The translations under genes and the position numbers were made by a program. The notes under the pieces were generated by a model that saw only the letters and a list, made by a program, of their open reading frames with translations, made no database searches and was not told the DNA's origin. A stretch of DNA of 64,000 nt from Balneolales bacterium ANBcel1 (GTDB lineage Bacteria; Bacteroidota; Rhodothermia; Balneolales; Natronogracilivirgulaceae), in assembly GCA_029688905.1 (NCBI GenBank), contig JARULB010000007.1:154965-218964 (forward strand). The letters are read 5' to 3'. The number at the start of each line of letters is the position of its first letter. The stretch's first letter is position 1. Shown here piece after piece: positions 1 through 8,488 of the stretch.

Positions 1-1149
1 AGGGTACAGTTCGGTTCCGACTGGGTCCATGAGTCGGTGATGGAGATTTTCAGGGAGGACATTGCCCGCTTCCGGGTGTTATTTGCCACAGACGACATAG
101 AAGATCCGTTTAAAGCACTGGAAGCCGGCCGGGTTCCCAAACTTGACGCACTCCAGTTGTTCAATGGCACCATTTACCGGTGGAATCGTCCGTGTTACGG
201 TATCACCGGCGGGAAACCGCACCTTCGTATTGAAAACCGCGTACTGCCGTCCGGGCCGACCGTGGTGGATGAGGTGGCAAACGCCGCATTCTGGCTGGGT
301 CTGATGGCGGGCGTATCTTCCGGGTACGACGACATCACCCGGCTGATCTCCTTTAAGGAGGTGGAGTCCAATTTTCTGAATGCAGCCCGGCAGGGCCTGC
401 TCTCCCAGATCAAATGGATCGACGGAGGCAGCTATCCGGTACAGGAGCTGGTCTTGAACGAATTGCTTCCGATTGCCCGGCAGGGCCTGGCACAACACAA
501 TATTGACGAGGAAGACATCGACTGTTATCTGGGGATTATTCAGGAACGGACCAAAAGCGGGCGAAACGGCGCAATATGGCAACTGGAGTCGTATCTCAAC
601 CTTGATGACATCTGGAGCCGCAACGAAAAAATGACGGCGATTGCGGATGCCACCCTGAAACATCAGAAAACGGGCAAGCCGGTTCACACCTGGCCCAAAG
701 CCACCGTCGTCCGAAAGAATCGCTGGGAGAAGGCGTTTGCCACAGTGGGCCAGTTCATGACCACCGACATCTTCACCCTGAATGAAGACGATATCATCGA
801 CCTGGCCGCCAACGTCATGGAATGGCAGAGGATTCGACATATCCCCGTGGAGAACCGGGAGCATCAGCTGGTGGGAATGGTTACCTACCGATCGATGATC
901 AGTACCCTGAACAACATCATCGCACGAAACCTCGACCACGCCAATGTGTCGGTGAGTAACATCATGGACCGAGAAGTTGTAACCGCCTCGCCTGCAACCC
1001 CTTCCACGGAAGCCATAGAACTGATGCAGAACAACGATATCTCCAGCCTCCCCGTTGTGGAAAACGGAAAACTGGTGGGCATCGTAACCGAGTACGACTT
1101 TACCCGCATCGCCGCCGAACTGTTAAAAGACCGCCTCAAGAAACGTTAA
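1..1149 (+). CDS. GCS2-like ligase with C-terminal CBS pair (5' truncated)
   Basis: The reading frame is open to the left window edge, so this is the C-terminal part of a longer protein; the first in-window start codon (position 37) is probably not the true start. About residues 1-215 of the visible part look like the C-terminal half of the glutamate-cysteine ligase family 2 (GCS2) fold, with the R-I-E-N-R-V-L-P-S-G-P-T segment typical of these carboxylate-amine ligases. The last 120 residues form two CBS motifs (starting around 'VGQFMTTDIF' and 'VSNIMDREVV'), which in other proteins bind adenosyl ligands and regulate activity. The likely role is a gamma-glutamyl or related amino-acid ligase controlled by nucleotide charge; the substrate cannot be read from the sequence. 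No terminator follows, and queD begins 111 bp downstream on the same strand. Confidence 0.75.
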   Translation, partial: RVQFGSDWVHESVMEIFREDIARFRVLFATDDIEDPFKALEAGRVPKLDALQLFNGTIYRWNRPCYGITGGKPHLRIENRVLPSGPTVVDEVANAAFWLGLMAGVSSGYDDITRLISFKEVESNFLNAARQGLLSQIKWIDGGSYPVQELVLNELLPIARQGLAQHNIDEEDIDCYLGIIQERTKSGRNGAIWQLESYLNLDDIWSRNEKMTAIADATLKHQKTGKPVHTWPKATVVRKNRWEKAFATVGQFMTTDIFTLNEDDIIDLAANVMEWQRIRHIPVENREHQLVGMVTYRSMISTLNNIIARNLDHANVSVSNIMDREVVTASPATPSTEAIELMQNNDISSLPVVENGKLVGIVTEYDFTRIAAELLKDRLKKR

Positions 1150-1202
1150 CTCCGATTCTGTTCCTAAACGTGGCCACCACCCCGGCTCTTGGGAAGCGAA
1201 GG

Positions 1203-1214
1203 CACCATATGGTG
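1203..1214. promoter_or_regulatory. 12-bp perfect palindrome upstream of queD
   Basis: CACCATATGGTG reads identically on both strands and lies 46 bp upstream of the queD start. It could be an operator or a short RNA hairpin. A TATCTTTG octamer, which fits the Bacteroidota -7 consensus TAnnTTTG, lies just downstream at 1231-1238. No good -33 TTTG box is seen at the expected spacing, so the promoter call is weak. Confidence 0.25.
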
Positions 1215-1260
1215 TTTAGTCACAATTCCGTATCTTTGGGCAACAAATAAAAACGGACAG

Positions 1261-1623
1261 ATGGAGATTTACAAGGAATTTCAGTTTGAAGCGGCGCATT
1301 ATTTGCCCAATTTACCCGAGAGCCACAAATGCCGCAGGCTCCATGGCCACTCCTACCGGGTGCGCCTGTACATAAAAGGCCCCATCGACCCGGAGATTGG
1401 CTGGGTCAAGGACTTTTCAGATATCAAAAAGGCGTTTTCTCCGGTGTACGAGCAGCTGGATCACTACCTGCTCAACGACATCGAGGGGCTTGAGAACCCG
1501 ACCAGCGAGAATCTGGCCCTGTGGATTTGGGAGAAGACCCTGCCGCTGCTGCCGGAGCTCTCCCGGATCGAGGTAAAAGAGACATGCACTACCGGATGTG
1601 TCTATGCCGGAGAAGATTCCTGA
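1261..1623 (+). CDS. queD: 6-carboxytetrahydropterin synthase QueD
   Basis: This 120-residue protein is the usual length of the PTPS/QueD family, which converts 7,8-dihydroneopterin triphosphate to 6-carboxytetrahydropterin on the way to the queuosine precursor preQ0. The zinc histidines are visible in 'FEAAHYL' and 'LHGHSYRV', and the catalytic cysteine in 'SHKCRRLHG' just before them. The C-terminal 'IEVKET' carries the conserved glutamate that binds the pterin. I chose the ATG at 1261 because the frame upstream (to a TTG at 1189) adds residues unlike the family N-terminus. The downstream pathway enzyme tgt is also in this window, near 60.3 kb, so the organism very likely makes queuosine-modified tRNA. 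Confidence 0.93.
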   Translation: MEIYKEFQFEAAHYLPNLPESHKCRRLHGHSYRVRLYIKGPIDPEIGWVKDFSDIKKAFSPVYEQLDHYLLNDIEGLENPTSENLALWIWEKTLPLLPELSRIEVKETCTTGCVYAGEDS

Positions 1624-1838
1624 ACCGGCCGGGCTCACTTTCCTGAATCCGGCAAGGCAGTTCGGTAAATACAGGGACCGGATTCCAAAGCAAGCTTGCA
1701 ACTTCCTTCCACCTTGATTTCTCTTATAGAAGAGGGCAACGCACTACCCTGAGCAATCAGCTGCCAGTCCTTTCCTTGGTCTGCCGGAGTGTCATGCTAA
1801 CAAAAACGAATTCAGAAGATATCTTTCGAAAAACAGGA

Positions 1839-2492
1839 TCAGGGTGCCAGGCGCCTGATGGTCCATCGACCGTTTCCGGCAGGCAGATATTCGAGTCGAT
1901 CGTGCAGCCGGTTAATGCGACCCTGCCAGAACTCGAAACGCTCGGGCCTCACCAGATATCCTCCCCAGGTATCGGGCCGTGAAATTTCCTCACCTTCCAA
2001 CTCGCGCCGCACCTCCTCCACCCGTTTCTCCAGTTCCGACCTGGAGACGAGCACTTTGCTTTGCGGCGAAGCAACGGCACTTATCCGGCTGGAAACCGGG
2101 CGGCTTCGGAAGTAGGCGTCCGACTGCGACTCCGGCACCTTTTCGGCCACGCCTTCAATGCAGACCTGGCGAACAAGATCAGGCCATTGAAACGTCAGCG
2201 CCACATGCGGGTTCTTCATAATCTGGAGCGATTTACGGCTTTCGTAATTCGTATAGAAAACGATTCCGTCATCATCGAACCCTTTCATGAGTACCGTTCT
2301 TGCCGATGGGCGGCCGTTATCATCAGCTGTGGAAAGCACCATGGCGTTGGGGTCATCCCTGATAATTCCGGCCGCTTCTTCGAACCAAAGTTCAAACTGT
2401 TGGATGGGATTCGGACTCACGCTCTTTTCTTCGAGAGGTTTTCCCTGATACTCCCTCCGCAGCATTGCCACAGACTGGCGCGCAAATTTCAT
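1839..2492 (-). CDS. pdxH: pyridoxamine 5'-phosphate oxidase
   Basis: FMN-dependent enzyme that oxidises pyridoxine or pyridoxamine 5'-phosphate to pyridoxal 5'-phosphate, the last step of vitamin B6 synthesis and salvage. Family landmarks are present: 'LRREYQGKPL' at the N-terminus, 'RPSARTVLMKG' (FMN and substrate contacts), 'FYTNYESRK', 'FRSRP' and the C-terminal 'EFWQGRINRLHDR' with arginines that bind the PLP phosphate. From the ATG at 2492 the protein has 217 residues, the normal family length. An upstream in-frame GTG at 2552 would add 20 residues but has no convincing ribosome-binding site. The gene is convergent with queD; the 215 bp between their stop codons show no clear terminator. 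Confidence 0.95.
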   Translation of the reverse strand: MKFARQSVAMLRREYQGKPLEEKSVSPNPIQQFELWFEEAAGIIRDDPNAMVLSTADDNGRPSARTVLMKGFDDDGIVFYTNYESRKSLQIMKNPHVALTFQWPDLVRQVCIEGVAEKVPESQSDAYFRSRPVSSRISAVASPQSKVLVSRSELEKRVEEVRRELEGEEISRPDTWGGYLVRPERFEFWQGRINRLHDRLEYLPAGNGRWTIRRLAP

Positions 2493-2863
2493 GGGCTTAC
2501 GCACTTCATCCCTGGCCGGCATCCACCTTTTTATAAATCGTATCACGCTCACTATACCATTTTAGATGTGCTGAATTTGTAGAAAAACCGCTTCATGCCA
2601 CAAAATATCCAATGCCCTCACATTTGGTGGCAGCCTTGCCACTCAGGAATTGCAGCCTGAAAAAACGGGCAATACGAAAAATATGGACATTACCCTGTAA
2701 TTCCAGATCAAAAAAAAGAGCCCTTCCGAAATATATCGAAATGGCTCTAAAAAACCGTCTGCGAAGCATGTGTATAGCCAGGCCTTTTGAGGAAAACGTA
2801 GTTACCCGTCAATTCGCATTATGGCTCATCAGCAGGCCTGGCCAGGTGACGGCGTCCAGCTTG
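2493..2863. other. intergenic region, no gene seen
   Basis: This interval lies upstream of pdxH and downstream of the small hypothetical gene. It holds one minus-strand intrinsic terminator (2710-2748) and the pdxH leader. A 147-codon plus-strand open frame crosses it but runs antisense into the neighbouring gene and has no recognisable protein features. Confidence 0.6.
2710..2748 (-). terminator. intrinsic terminator after small hypothetical gene
   Basis: Read on the minus strand, a six-base stem AGAGCC/GGCTCT is followed directly by seven T residues. It lies about 115 bases downstream of the stop codon of the hypothetical gene ending at 2864. Confidence 0.7.
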
Positions 2864-3307
2864 TTACAGGTTCCATTGCATATGCCGCTTATATTGATGC
2901 AGGAACTCTTCGATGATTTGATCCTTGTTGTAGTTGGTCACGTCATGATACAACGGACCGTCTTTGAGAAAAACCTCGGCGCGATAATAGTCGCCATTAT
3001 CATCTCTGAGCGGAAGTACGGGGAACGAGAATTCCTTTTCGCGATAGGGCCGTGACCGTATAGAAAAGAAAAACTCTTCATTTCCCTCATGATAGACCCG
3101 GATGGTGGCTGCCATACGCTCCGTCTCCACATCGATATCCCGGCCGTACTCCTTCAGCTCGTCGGCCACTTCTTCAAAAGCGGGTTCCACAATATCATAA
3201 ATAAACCGTTTGACGCGGAGCTTGCCGTCCGACTCCGCCTCTTTTTTCTTGCTCTTTTGAAGCTCGTGGTCAAAGATCTCCTTCAACGTTTCTTTCCATT
3301 CACTCAT
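2864..3307 (-). CDS. conserved-looking hypothetical protein, 147 aa
   Basis: I do not recognise the family. The protein is soluble and highly charged (N-terminal Lys/Glu-rich helix), with alternating hydrophobic and polar stretches in the second half that suggest a small alpha/beta domain; there is no signal peptide or membrane segment. The start at 3307 is supported by GGAG seven bases upstream. It lies 36 bp downstream of the BCCT transporter gene on the same strand and is followed by an intrinsic terminator, so it is probably the last gene of a two-gene transcript. A role linked to osmolyte uptake is possible only by position. Confidence 0.7.
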   Translation of the reverse strand: MSEWKETLKEIFDHELQKSKKKEAESDGKLRVKRFIYDIVEPAFEEVADELKEYGRDIDVETERMAATIRVYHEGNEEFFFSIRSRPYREKEFSFPVLPLRDDNGDYYRAEVFLKDGPLYHDVTNYNKDQIIEEFLHQYKRHMQWNL

Positions 3308-3343
3308 GATAAACTCCGTTTACATTTCGATTGATCACCAAGG

Positions 3344-4924
3344 TTATTCTGCCGGTTTGTCTTTATCCGGGGATTCCCGGGTATCTCCGCTTTTGGCCTT
3401 GAATGTTTTGCGGCGAACCAGGCGCTCGGTTCCTTCAAGCCGCAGCCCTTTCAGGAGGCTGTAACACATGAGCAGCAGAACAATAGTGAATGGCAGACCA
3501 GTACTTATTGCTGCAGTCTGCAAAGCTGCCAGGCCTCCGGCAAGCAGCAGTACGGCAGCAACAGCTCCCTCTGAAACTGCCCAGAATACACGCTGTCCAA
3601 CGGGAGGGTTGGGATTTCCACCGGAAGCGAGCATATCGATAACCAGCGAACCGGAGTCAGAAGAAGTGACAAAGAAGGTAATGATTACCAGAGTAGCGGC
3701 AACGGAAGAAATAGAAGCAAGAGGCAGACCATCCAGCATGGCAAACAGCATTTGCTCGGTAGCCAGTTCGGAGATGCCTGCGCCTTCAAAAATTTCCATA
3801 CTGAGTGCAGTGTTTCCGAAAACAGTCAGCCAGATAAATGTGAAGGCTGTTGGAACCAGAAGCACTCCGCTTACAAATTCCTGAATGGTTCGGCCTCTGG
3901 AAATCCGGGCAATAAACATGCCGACAAAAGGAGACCATGCGATCCACCATCCCCAGTAGAACAGGGTCCAGCCGGCAAGCCAGCCGTCAACACCATCGCC
4001 ATCAAATGTACCCATCCAGAATGATGACCCTATGAGACTCTGGAGGTAATTTCCGGTATTTTCAACTGTGGCATTCAGGAGATAGATTGTCGGGCCAAAG
4101 ATAAATACAAAAATTATCAGCCCGATTGCTATGGCAATATTGAAGTTACTCAGCCTCCGTATCCCTTTGTCCAGACCAAGAACAACGGAAACGGTTGCTA
4201 TAGCCGTAATACCTGCAATCAGCAATATCTGCACCGTAGTTGATATCTCCACGCCAAACAGATATTCCAGACCGGCGTTAACCTGCATTACACCGAGACC
4301 CAGAGATGTAGCTACTCCGAACATGGTTCCGAAAATAGCCAGGATGTCAATTACATTGCCTTTCCAGGTGTAAATACCATCGCCAAGAAGCGGATAAAAA
4401 GCTGATCGTATGGAAAGAGGAAGTCCCTTTCTGAAATGGAAGTAAGCCAGGGACATACCGACGACAATATACATCCCCCAGGGATGAAATCCCCAGTGGA
4501 AGAATGTCAGCCGCATGGCTTCGCGTGCCGCTTGCATAGTCTCACCTTCCATGGTAGGCGGAGCCAGATAATGGAACATCGGCTCTGCCACACTGAAAAA
4601 GACCAGTCCGATACCCATACCGGCACTGAAAAGCATGGTAAACCAGGATGCATAGCTGTAATCAGGTTCGGAGTCATCCGGACCCAATTTGATTTTCCCA
4701 AAACGGCTGAAAAAGAGAAAAATCACAAAAACCAGAAAGATGGCCATGGCAAGTGTATAAAGCCATCCGAATTGATCAGCGATAAATGCCTGGACGCTTC
4801 CAAATAGCTCACCCATGCGATCCGGCATAGTGACACCAAACAAAAGAAATATCAGTATCACCCCGATCGAGATGAAGAAGATGTAGGGGTTGACATCCAG
4901 ATTTAGTTTTTTATGCAGGGACAT
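3344..4924 (-). CDS. BCCT-family betaine/choline/carnitine transporter
   Basis: A 526-residue secondary transporter with about twelve hydrophobic helices, of the family that imports glycine betaine, choline or carnitine with sodium or protons. The signature tryptophan segment 'WGWWIAWSPFVGMFIA' followed by 'RISRGRTIQEF' is present, as is the glycine-rich 'SAGMGIGLVFFSVAEP' stretch in the helix that lines the substrate path. The start at 4924 is chosen because AGGAGG lies six bases upstream; an in-frame ATG 24 bases earlier has no such signal. The C-terminal tail is short and charged, lacking the long regulatory extension seen in some osmosensing members. A glycine-betaine ABC system lies directly upstream, so the cell has both a secondary and a primary uptake route. 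The exact substrate is not determined. Confidence 0.93.
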   Translation of the reverse strand: MSLHKKLNLDVNPYIFFISIGVILIFLLFGVTMPDRMGELFGSVQAFIADQFGWLYTLAMAIFLVFVIFLFFSRFGKIKLGPDDSEPDYSYASWFTMLFSAGMGIGLVFFSVAEPMFHYLAPPTMEGETMQAAREAMRLTFFHWGFHPWGMYIVVGMSLAYFHFRKGLPLSIRSAFYPLLGDGIYTWKGNVIDILAIFGTMFGVATSLGLGVMQVNAGLEYLFGVEISTTVQILLIAGITAIATVSVVLGLDKGIRRLSNFNIAIAIGLIIFVFIFGPTIYLLNATVENTGNYLQSLIGSSFWMGTFDGDGVDGWLAGWTLFYWGWWIAWSPFVGMFIARISRGRTIQEFVSGVLLVPTAFTFIWLTVFGNTALSMEIFEGAGISELATEQMLFAMLDGLPLASISSVAATLVIITFFVTSSDSGSLVIDMLASGGNPNPPVGQRVFWAVSEGAVAAVLLLAGGLAALQTAAISTGLPFTIVLLLMCYSLLKGLRLEGTERLVRRKTFKAKSGDTRESPDKDKPAE

Positions 4925-5223
4925 TGAACCTCCTTGTTTATTGACCATTTGGGGAGATAGTAAAGATTAAAACTGCCGCTATGCTTCATGAGCGCTCCAT
5001 ACCTGATAGTTTCAGTAAAGCTTCATGCTGTCGACAGTCCCCGGTATTGTATTTACAGTTTTATTCTGGTAAAAAATGGCAGACTGTATGAACATAAAGA
5101 AAACCACACAGACCCCAAAGCATTAAAAAAAACAACCACATACCTTATGCGTTTCGACACCTGGGCGGACCATTGCCTGCGGATTCAGATTGTGAGGGAC
5201 AGGCATTATACCGGCACGGCCCG

Positions 5224-6060
5224 TCAGGCTTCTTTCTTCTGCTGGCCGAAACCTGCCGTGATCCGGTCCAGGATGATTGCCAGGATGACAACAACCAGGC
5301 CTGCTTCAAAACCCTGGCCGACCTGCAGTCGCTGGATTCCTCTCAAAACATCGGCTCCGAGTCCGCCGGCACCAATCATGGCCGCTATCACCACCATGGA
5401 GAGTCCGAGCATAATGGACTGGTTGACACCTGCCATAATGGTCGGGGTGGCAACCGGGATCTGGACCTTGAACAGCTTCTGGCTGGTGGTGGCTCCAAAA
5501 GCATCCGCCGCTTCCACCAGTTCATGGGGCACCTGGCGGATACCGAGGTTGGTCAGTCGTATGAGGGGAGGCAGGGCAAAGACAAACGTCGCAACAACAC
5601 CTGGAACAAGACCCAGTCCGAAAAACATCACCGCCGGGATCAGGTAAACAAAGGCCGGCATGGTCTGCATGAAATCCAGGATGGGCCTTACGATTGCGTT
5701 GAATCGGTCATTCCTCGATGCCAGTACTCCGAGTGGAAGCCCTACAACCATGACCAGAAGTTCTGCGGTAATCACAAGAGCCAGGGTTTCGACAAATGCC
5801 TGCCATAGTCCGATGTTTTCCGAAAGCAGAAGCCCGATTGCCGCAAAGAGGGCGGTACGCCATCCGGCCATATACCAGGTGATCCCGGCGATGATAACGA
5901 TGAGAATCACAGGATGGAGAGCCATCATCCCGTCTTTGAGATTGTTCACCAGGAAATAGACGAGAGCGCTGAAACCGTCAAATACAGCCGCGTATTCACT
6001 TACCAGGTAATCAACGGCATCAGAGATCCAGTCTTTTAACGGAATTCGAAAGGGAAACAT
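5224..6060 (-). CDS. proW: glycine betaine/proline ABC transporter permease
   Basis: A 278-residue inner-membrane permease of the OpuAB/ProW type with about six transmembrane helices. The cytoplasmic coupling segment that docks on the ATPase is visible around 'HELVEAADAFGATTSQ', followed by 'KVQIPVATPTIMAGVNQ', which is characteristic of betaine permeases. It is the last gene of the cluster proX-proV-proW, 54 bp downstream of proV. Together these would import glycine betaine or proline betaine under osmotic stress. Nothing resembling a strong terminator follows; only a T-rich stretch without a good stem is seen before the BCCT gene. Confidence 0.95.
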   Translation of the reverse strand: MFPFRIPLKDWISDAVDYLVSEYAAVFDGFSALVYFLVNNLKDGMMALHPVILIVIIAGITWYMAGWRTALFAAIGLLLSENIGLWQAFVETLALVITAELLVMVVGLPLGVLASRNDRFNAIVRPILDFMQTMPAFVYLIPAVMFFGLGLVPGVVATFVFALPPLIRLTNLGIRQVPHELVEAADAFGATTSQKLFKVQIPVATPTIMAGVNQSIMLGLSMVVIAAMIGAGGLGADVLRGIQRLQVGQGFEAGLVVVILAIILDRITAGFGQQKKEA

Positions 6061-6114
6061 AGAATATTTTTCAAAAGGTTAATAATTGAGATCGACAGTG
6101 TTCCGGGGTTTCAG

Positions 6115-7389
6115 TCATTCTTTCTTGTCACCGGCATTTTCAACGGATGACGGGCTGCCATCCTCCGGTTTGTCATCCAGTTCGATTTCATACCCTTCGG
6201 AAAGTGCGGCGATGATGGCGCCCCGTACGATCACTCCCATAAGTCTGTTTTCGGAATCCAGAACGGCAATCGGACCATAATCCGATTCGTGGTACACATT
6301 GATGACGTCACTCAGCGGCATGTCTTCCTGAACGGTGTACGCTTCACGCATGAGTGACTTGTCAAATGTGGCATCCTCCTCTTTTTTGAAACTTTTCAGA
6401 TGTTCCGCCAGTTCATCCGCAAGAACATATCCCTTCAGATGTCTTTTTGCATCGGTAACCATGATGCCGGACAAACCATACCGCCGCATTTTCCGTAACA
6501 TGGTGCGCGGGCCGTCACTGGTAAAGGCGGTTTCTTTGGCAGGCTGCATGATGGTTCCGGCTGTCAGAACGGCTGCTCGATCCATATCCTCAACGAACGC
6601 TTTGACATAGTCATTGGCAGGCTTCGATATGATTTCCTCGGCGGAACCAATCTGAACAATGATTCCATCTTTCATAATGGCGATGCGATCGCCGATGCGA
6701 AAGGCCTCATCCAGGTCATGCGTAACAAACAGGATGGTTTTTTTCATGCGGGATTGCAGTTCGATCAGTTCATCCTGCATTTGCCGCCGAATAAGCGGAT
6801 CAAGGGCGCTGAACGCCTCATCCATAAGAAGAATATCGGCATCCACTGCCAGGCCCCGGGCCAGGCCTACCCGTTGCTGCATTCCTCCTGAAAGCTGAGA
6901 GGGATAGCTCTCTTCATTCCCTTTGAGACCAACAATTTCGATAATTTTACGGGCCTTTTTCTGTCGCTCCTCTTTGTCAACGCCTTGCAGCTCGAGGCCA
7001 AACTCAACATTTCCCAACACGGTTCTGTGAGGCAGTATGGCAAAGTTCTGAAAAACCATCCCGCAGAAATTTTTCCGCCGGAAATCGCGCAGTTCCTGAG
7101 AGCCAAGCTTGACGATATCCGTCCCCTTGATTACGATTTCACCCTGGGTTGGTTCATGCAGGCGATTGATCAGGCGCTGGAGAGTCGACTTTCCACTGCC
7201 TGAAAGGCCCATGAGCACAAAGGTCTCCCCTTCCCTGACGGAAAAATTGATATTGTGAACACCCACAACCTGCTTGTGTTTCTCAAGAATTTCATCCTTC
7301 GACATTCCCTCCTCAAGCGCTTTGATCGCTTTTTGGGGATTATCACCGAAAATCTTGAATAGGTTCCTGACCGTAATTATGTCGCTCAT
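6115..7389 (-). CDS. proV: glycine betaine ABC transporter ATPase with CBS pair
   Basis: A 424-residue ATPase of the ProV/OpuAA family. Walker A 'GLSGSGKST', signature 'LSGGMQQR', Walker B 'ILLMDEAF' and the switch histidine in 'FVTHD' are all intact. Residues about 280-405 form two CBS motifs, which in OpuA sense ionic strength and gate transport; the N-terminal 45 residues before Walker A also match the family. The start at 7389 has AAGGA upstream. The gene follows proX, but a strong intrinsic terminator sits between the two, so the ATPase and permease are probably made at a lower level than the binding protein or from an additional promoter. Confidence 0.96.
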   Translation of the reverse strand: MSDIITVRNLFKIFGDNPQKAIKALEEGMSKDEILEKHKQVVGVHNINFSVREGETFVLMGLSGSGKSTLQRLINRLHEPTQGEIVIKGTDIVKLGSQELRDFRRKNFCGMVFQNFAILPHRTVLGNVEFGLELQGVDKEERQKKARKIIEIVGLKGNEESYPSQLSGGMQQRVGLARGLAVDADILLMDEAFSALDPLIRRQMQDELIELQSRMKKTILFVTHDLDEAFRIGDRIAIMKDGIIVQIGSAEEIISKPANDYVKAFVEDMDRAAVLTAGTIMQPAKETAFTSDGPRTMLRKMRRYGLSGIMVTDAKRHLKGYVLADELAEHLKSFKKEEDATFDKSLMREAYTVQEDMPLSDVINVYHESDYGPIAVLDSENRLMGVIVRGAIIAALSEGYEIELDDKPEDGSPSSVENAGDKKE

Positions 7390-7458
7390 AAATATCCTTG
7401 TTTCTGTGGATGATTAAATAATAATCCGGTAATACCGGGCCACCACCGGAGATCTGAC

Positions 7459-7494
7459 AAAAAAAAATGGTGCACCTTATCAGGGTGCACCATA
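7459..7494 (-). terminator. strong intrinsic terminator between proX and proV
   Basis: On the minus strand a perfect ten-base stem (ATGGTGCACC/GGTGCACCAT, seven-base loop) is followed at once by eight T residues. It begins seven bases after the proX stop codon. It should limit read-through from proX into proVW. Confidence 0.9.
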
Positions 7495-7501
7495 AAAGCT
7501 G

Positions 7502-8371
7502 TTAGTTAAGCCATTCCTGAACCCGATCGGGATTCTCGGAAATCCATGTCCGGGCGGCATCAATTGGCTCCATGCCCTCTTCAATGTACACCATTACGGC
7601 TCCCATTTCTTCCGGTGTCCAGAAGAAGCTGTCAAGGAAGCTGTAGACGTCCGGGTGCCTTTCCTGAAGATCCGGAGTGACGATGGTGGCAATATGTTCG
7701 GCATCTCCGAAGGCATTCAGTGGATCCTCGAGATACTTGAGATCATGAGCGGCGAACTTCCAGTGCGGAGTCCATCCGGTAACCACAATCCATTCATCGC
7801 GCTGAATGGCTCGTGCAAGAGCGGCGGTCATTGCGGCATCGGAACCTGAAATCAGGTTATAGTCCAGGTCATATGCCTCGATGGCGTCTTCACTGGCGGC
7901 CATGAGTCCGGCACCGGGATCGATACCGGTGATATCACCACCAAATTCGTCAATATAATCATTGAGTTCATCGATGCTGTTAACGGTGACGTATTCCGGA
8001 ACTACCCATCCGATTTTGGCTCCTTCGAGATTGGGGCCGAGATTTACGATATCATCCTGGGTTTGCTCCAGGTATGCGGCGTGGGTGTTGGGCAGCCACG
8101 CTGCTACAATGGCATCGAAATCGCCGCGAGCCATGCCGGTCCACATCGGTCCGGCGTCCACAGCCGTCAGATTGACGTCATGGCCAAGTTCATCCTGGAT
8201 GACAGCTGCTACAACATGGGTTGATGCGATTTCAGAGTCCCACTGGACGTACCCCAGCTCAATTTCGCCTGTCTCTGTTTCACAGGCTTGCAAACCGACA
8301 AGTGCCGCAACGGCAACGATTAGAGCCGTCCAGCCGGATTTCCATGTAGGGGTTGATTTTTTCGTTTGCAT
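7502..8371 (-). CDS. proX: glycine betaine-binding lipoprotein
   Basis: A 289-residue ligand-binding subunit of the OpuAC/ProX type. A hydrophobic signal segment ends in the lipobox 'LQAC', so the protein is probably anchored in a membrane by a lipidated cysteine. Betaine-binding tryptophans appear in 'AAWLPNTHAAYL' and 'GWTPHWKFAAHDL', matching the aromatic cage of the family. I prefer the ATG at 8371, which gives a normal lipoprotein signal; two in-frame upstream ATGs would add 18 or 10 polar residues, and one of them lies in a perfect hairpin. The gene is first in proX-proV-proW and has its own strong terminator. Confidence 0.93.
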   Translation of the reverse strand: MQTKKSTPTWKSGWTALIVAVAALVGLQACETETGEIELGYVQWDSEIASTHVVAAVIQDELGHDVNLTAVDAGPMWTGMARGDFDAIVAAWLPNTHAAYLEQTQDDIVNLGPNLEGAKIGWVVPEYVTVNSIDELNDYIDEFGGDITGIDPGAGLMAASEDAIEAYDLDYNLISGSDAAMTAALARAIQRDEWIVVTGWTPHWKFAAHDLKYLEDPLNAFGDAEHIATIVTPDLQERHPDVYSFLDSFFWTPEEMGAVMVYIEEGMEPIDAARTWISENPDRVQEWLN

Positions 8372-8399
8372 ATTCCTGTCTTTTTTGGGTTTAAATGAC

Positions 8400-8422
8400 A
8401 TACAGCCGGTTATCGGCTGTAT
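8400..8422. repeat. 9-bp perfect hairpin in proX leader
   Basis: ATACAGCCG and CGGCTGTAT form a perfect inverted repeat around a five-base loop, 29 bp upstream of the proX start. No T-run follows in either direction, so it is not a simple terminator. It may be an operator or an mRNA-stabilising leader structure. Confidence 0.5.
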
Positions 8423-8426
8423 CATG

Positions 8427-8471
8427 AAAATTCCTGCACGCGGGATATCAAAGACACCTCACATGCAGGAA
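8427..8471 (-). terminator. possible terminator after porin gene
   Basis: TTCCTGCA and TGCAGGAA form an eight-base inverted repeat with a 25-base loop, followed on the minus strand by TTTT. It starts 18 bases after the porin stop codon. The long loop and short T-run make it weaker than the other terminators in the window. Confidence 0.45.
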
Positions 8472-8488
8472 CTTGACACGGTCTTCTT

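Noticed and set aside
2612..3055. 147-codon plus-strand open frame
   Set aside because: Its second half is antisense to the 2864-3307 gene, and it spans a minus-strand terminator.
5100..5223. possible terminator after proW
   Set aside because: A run of eight T residues is present on the minus strand, but no stem of more than four bases precedes it.
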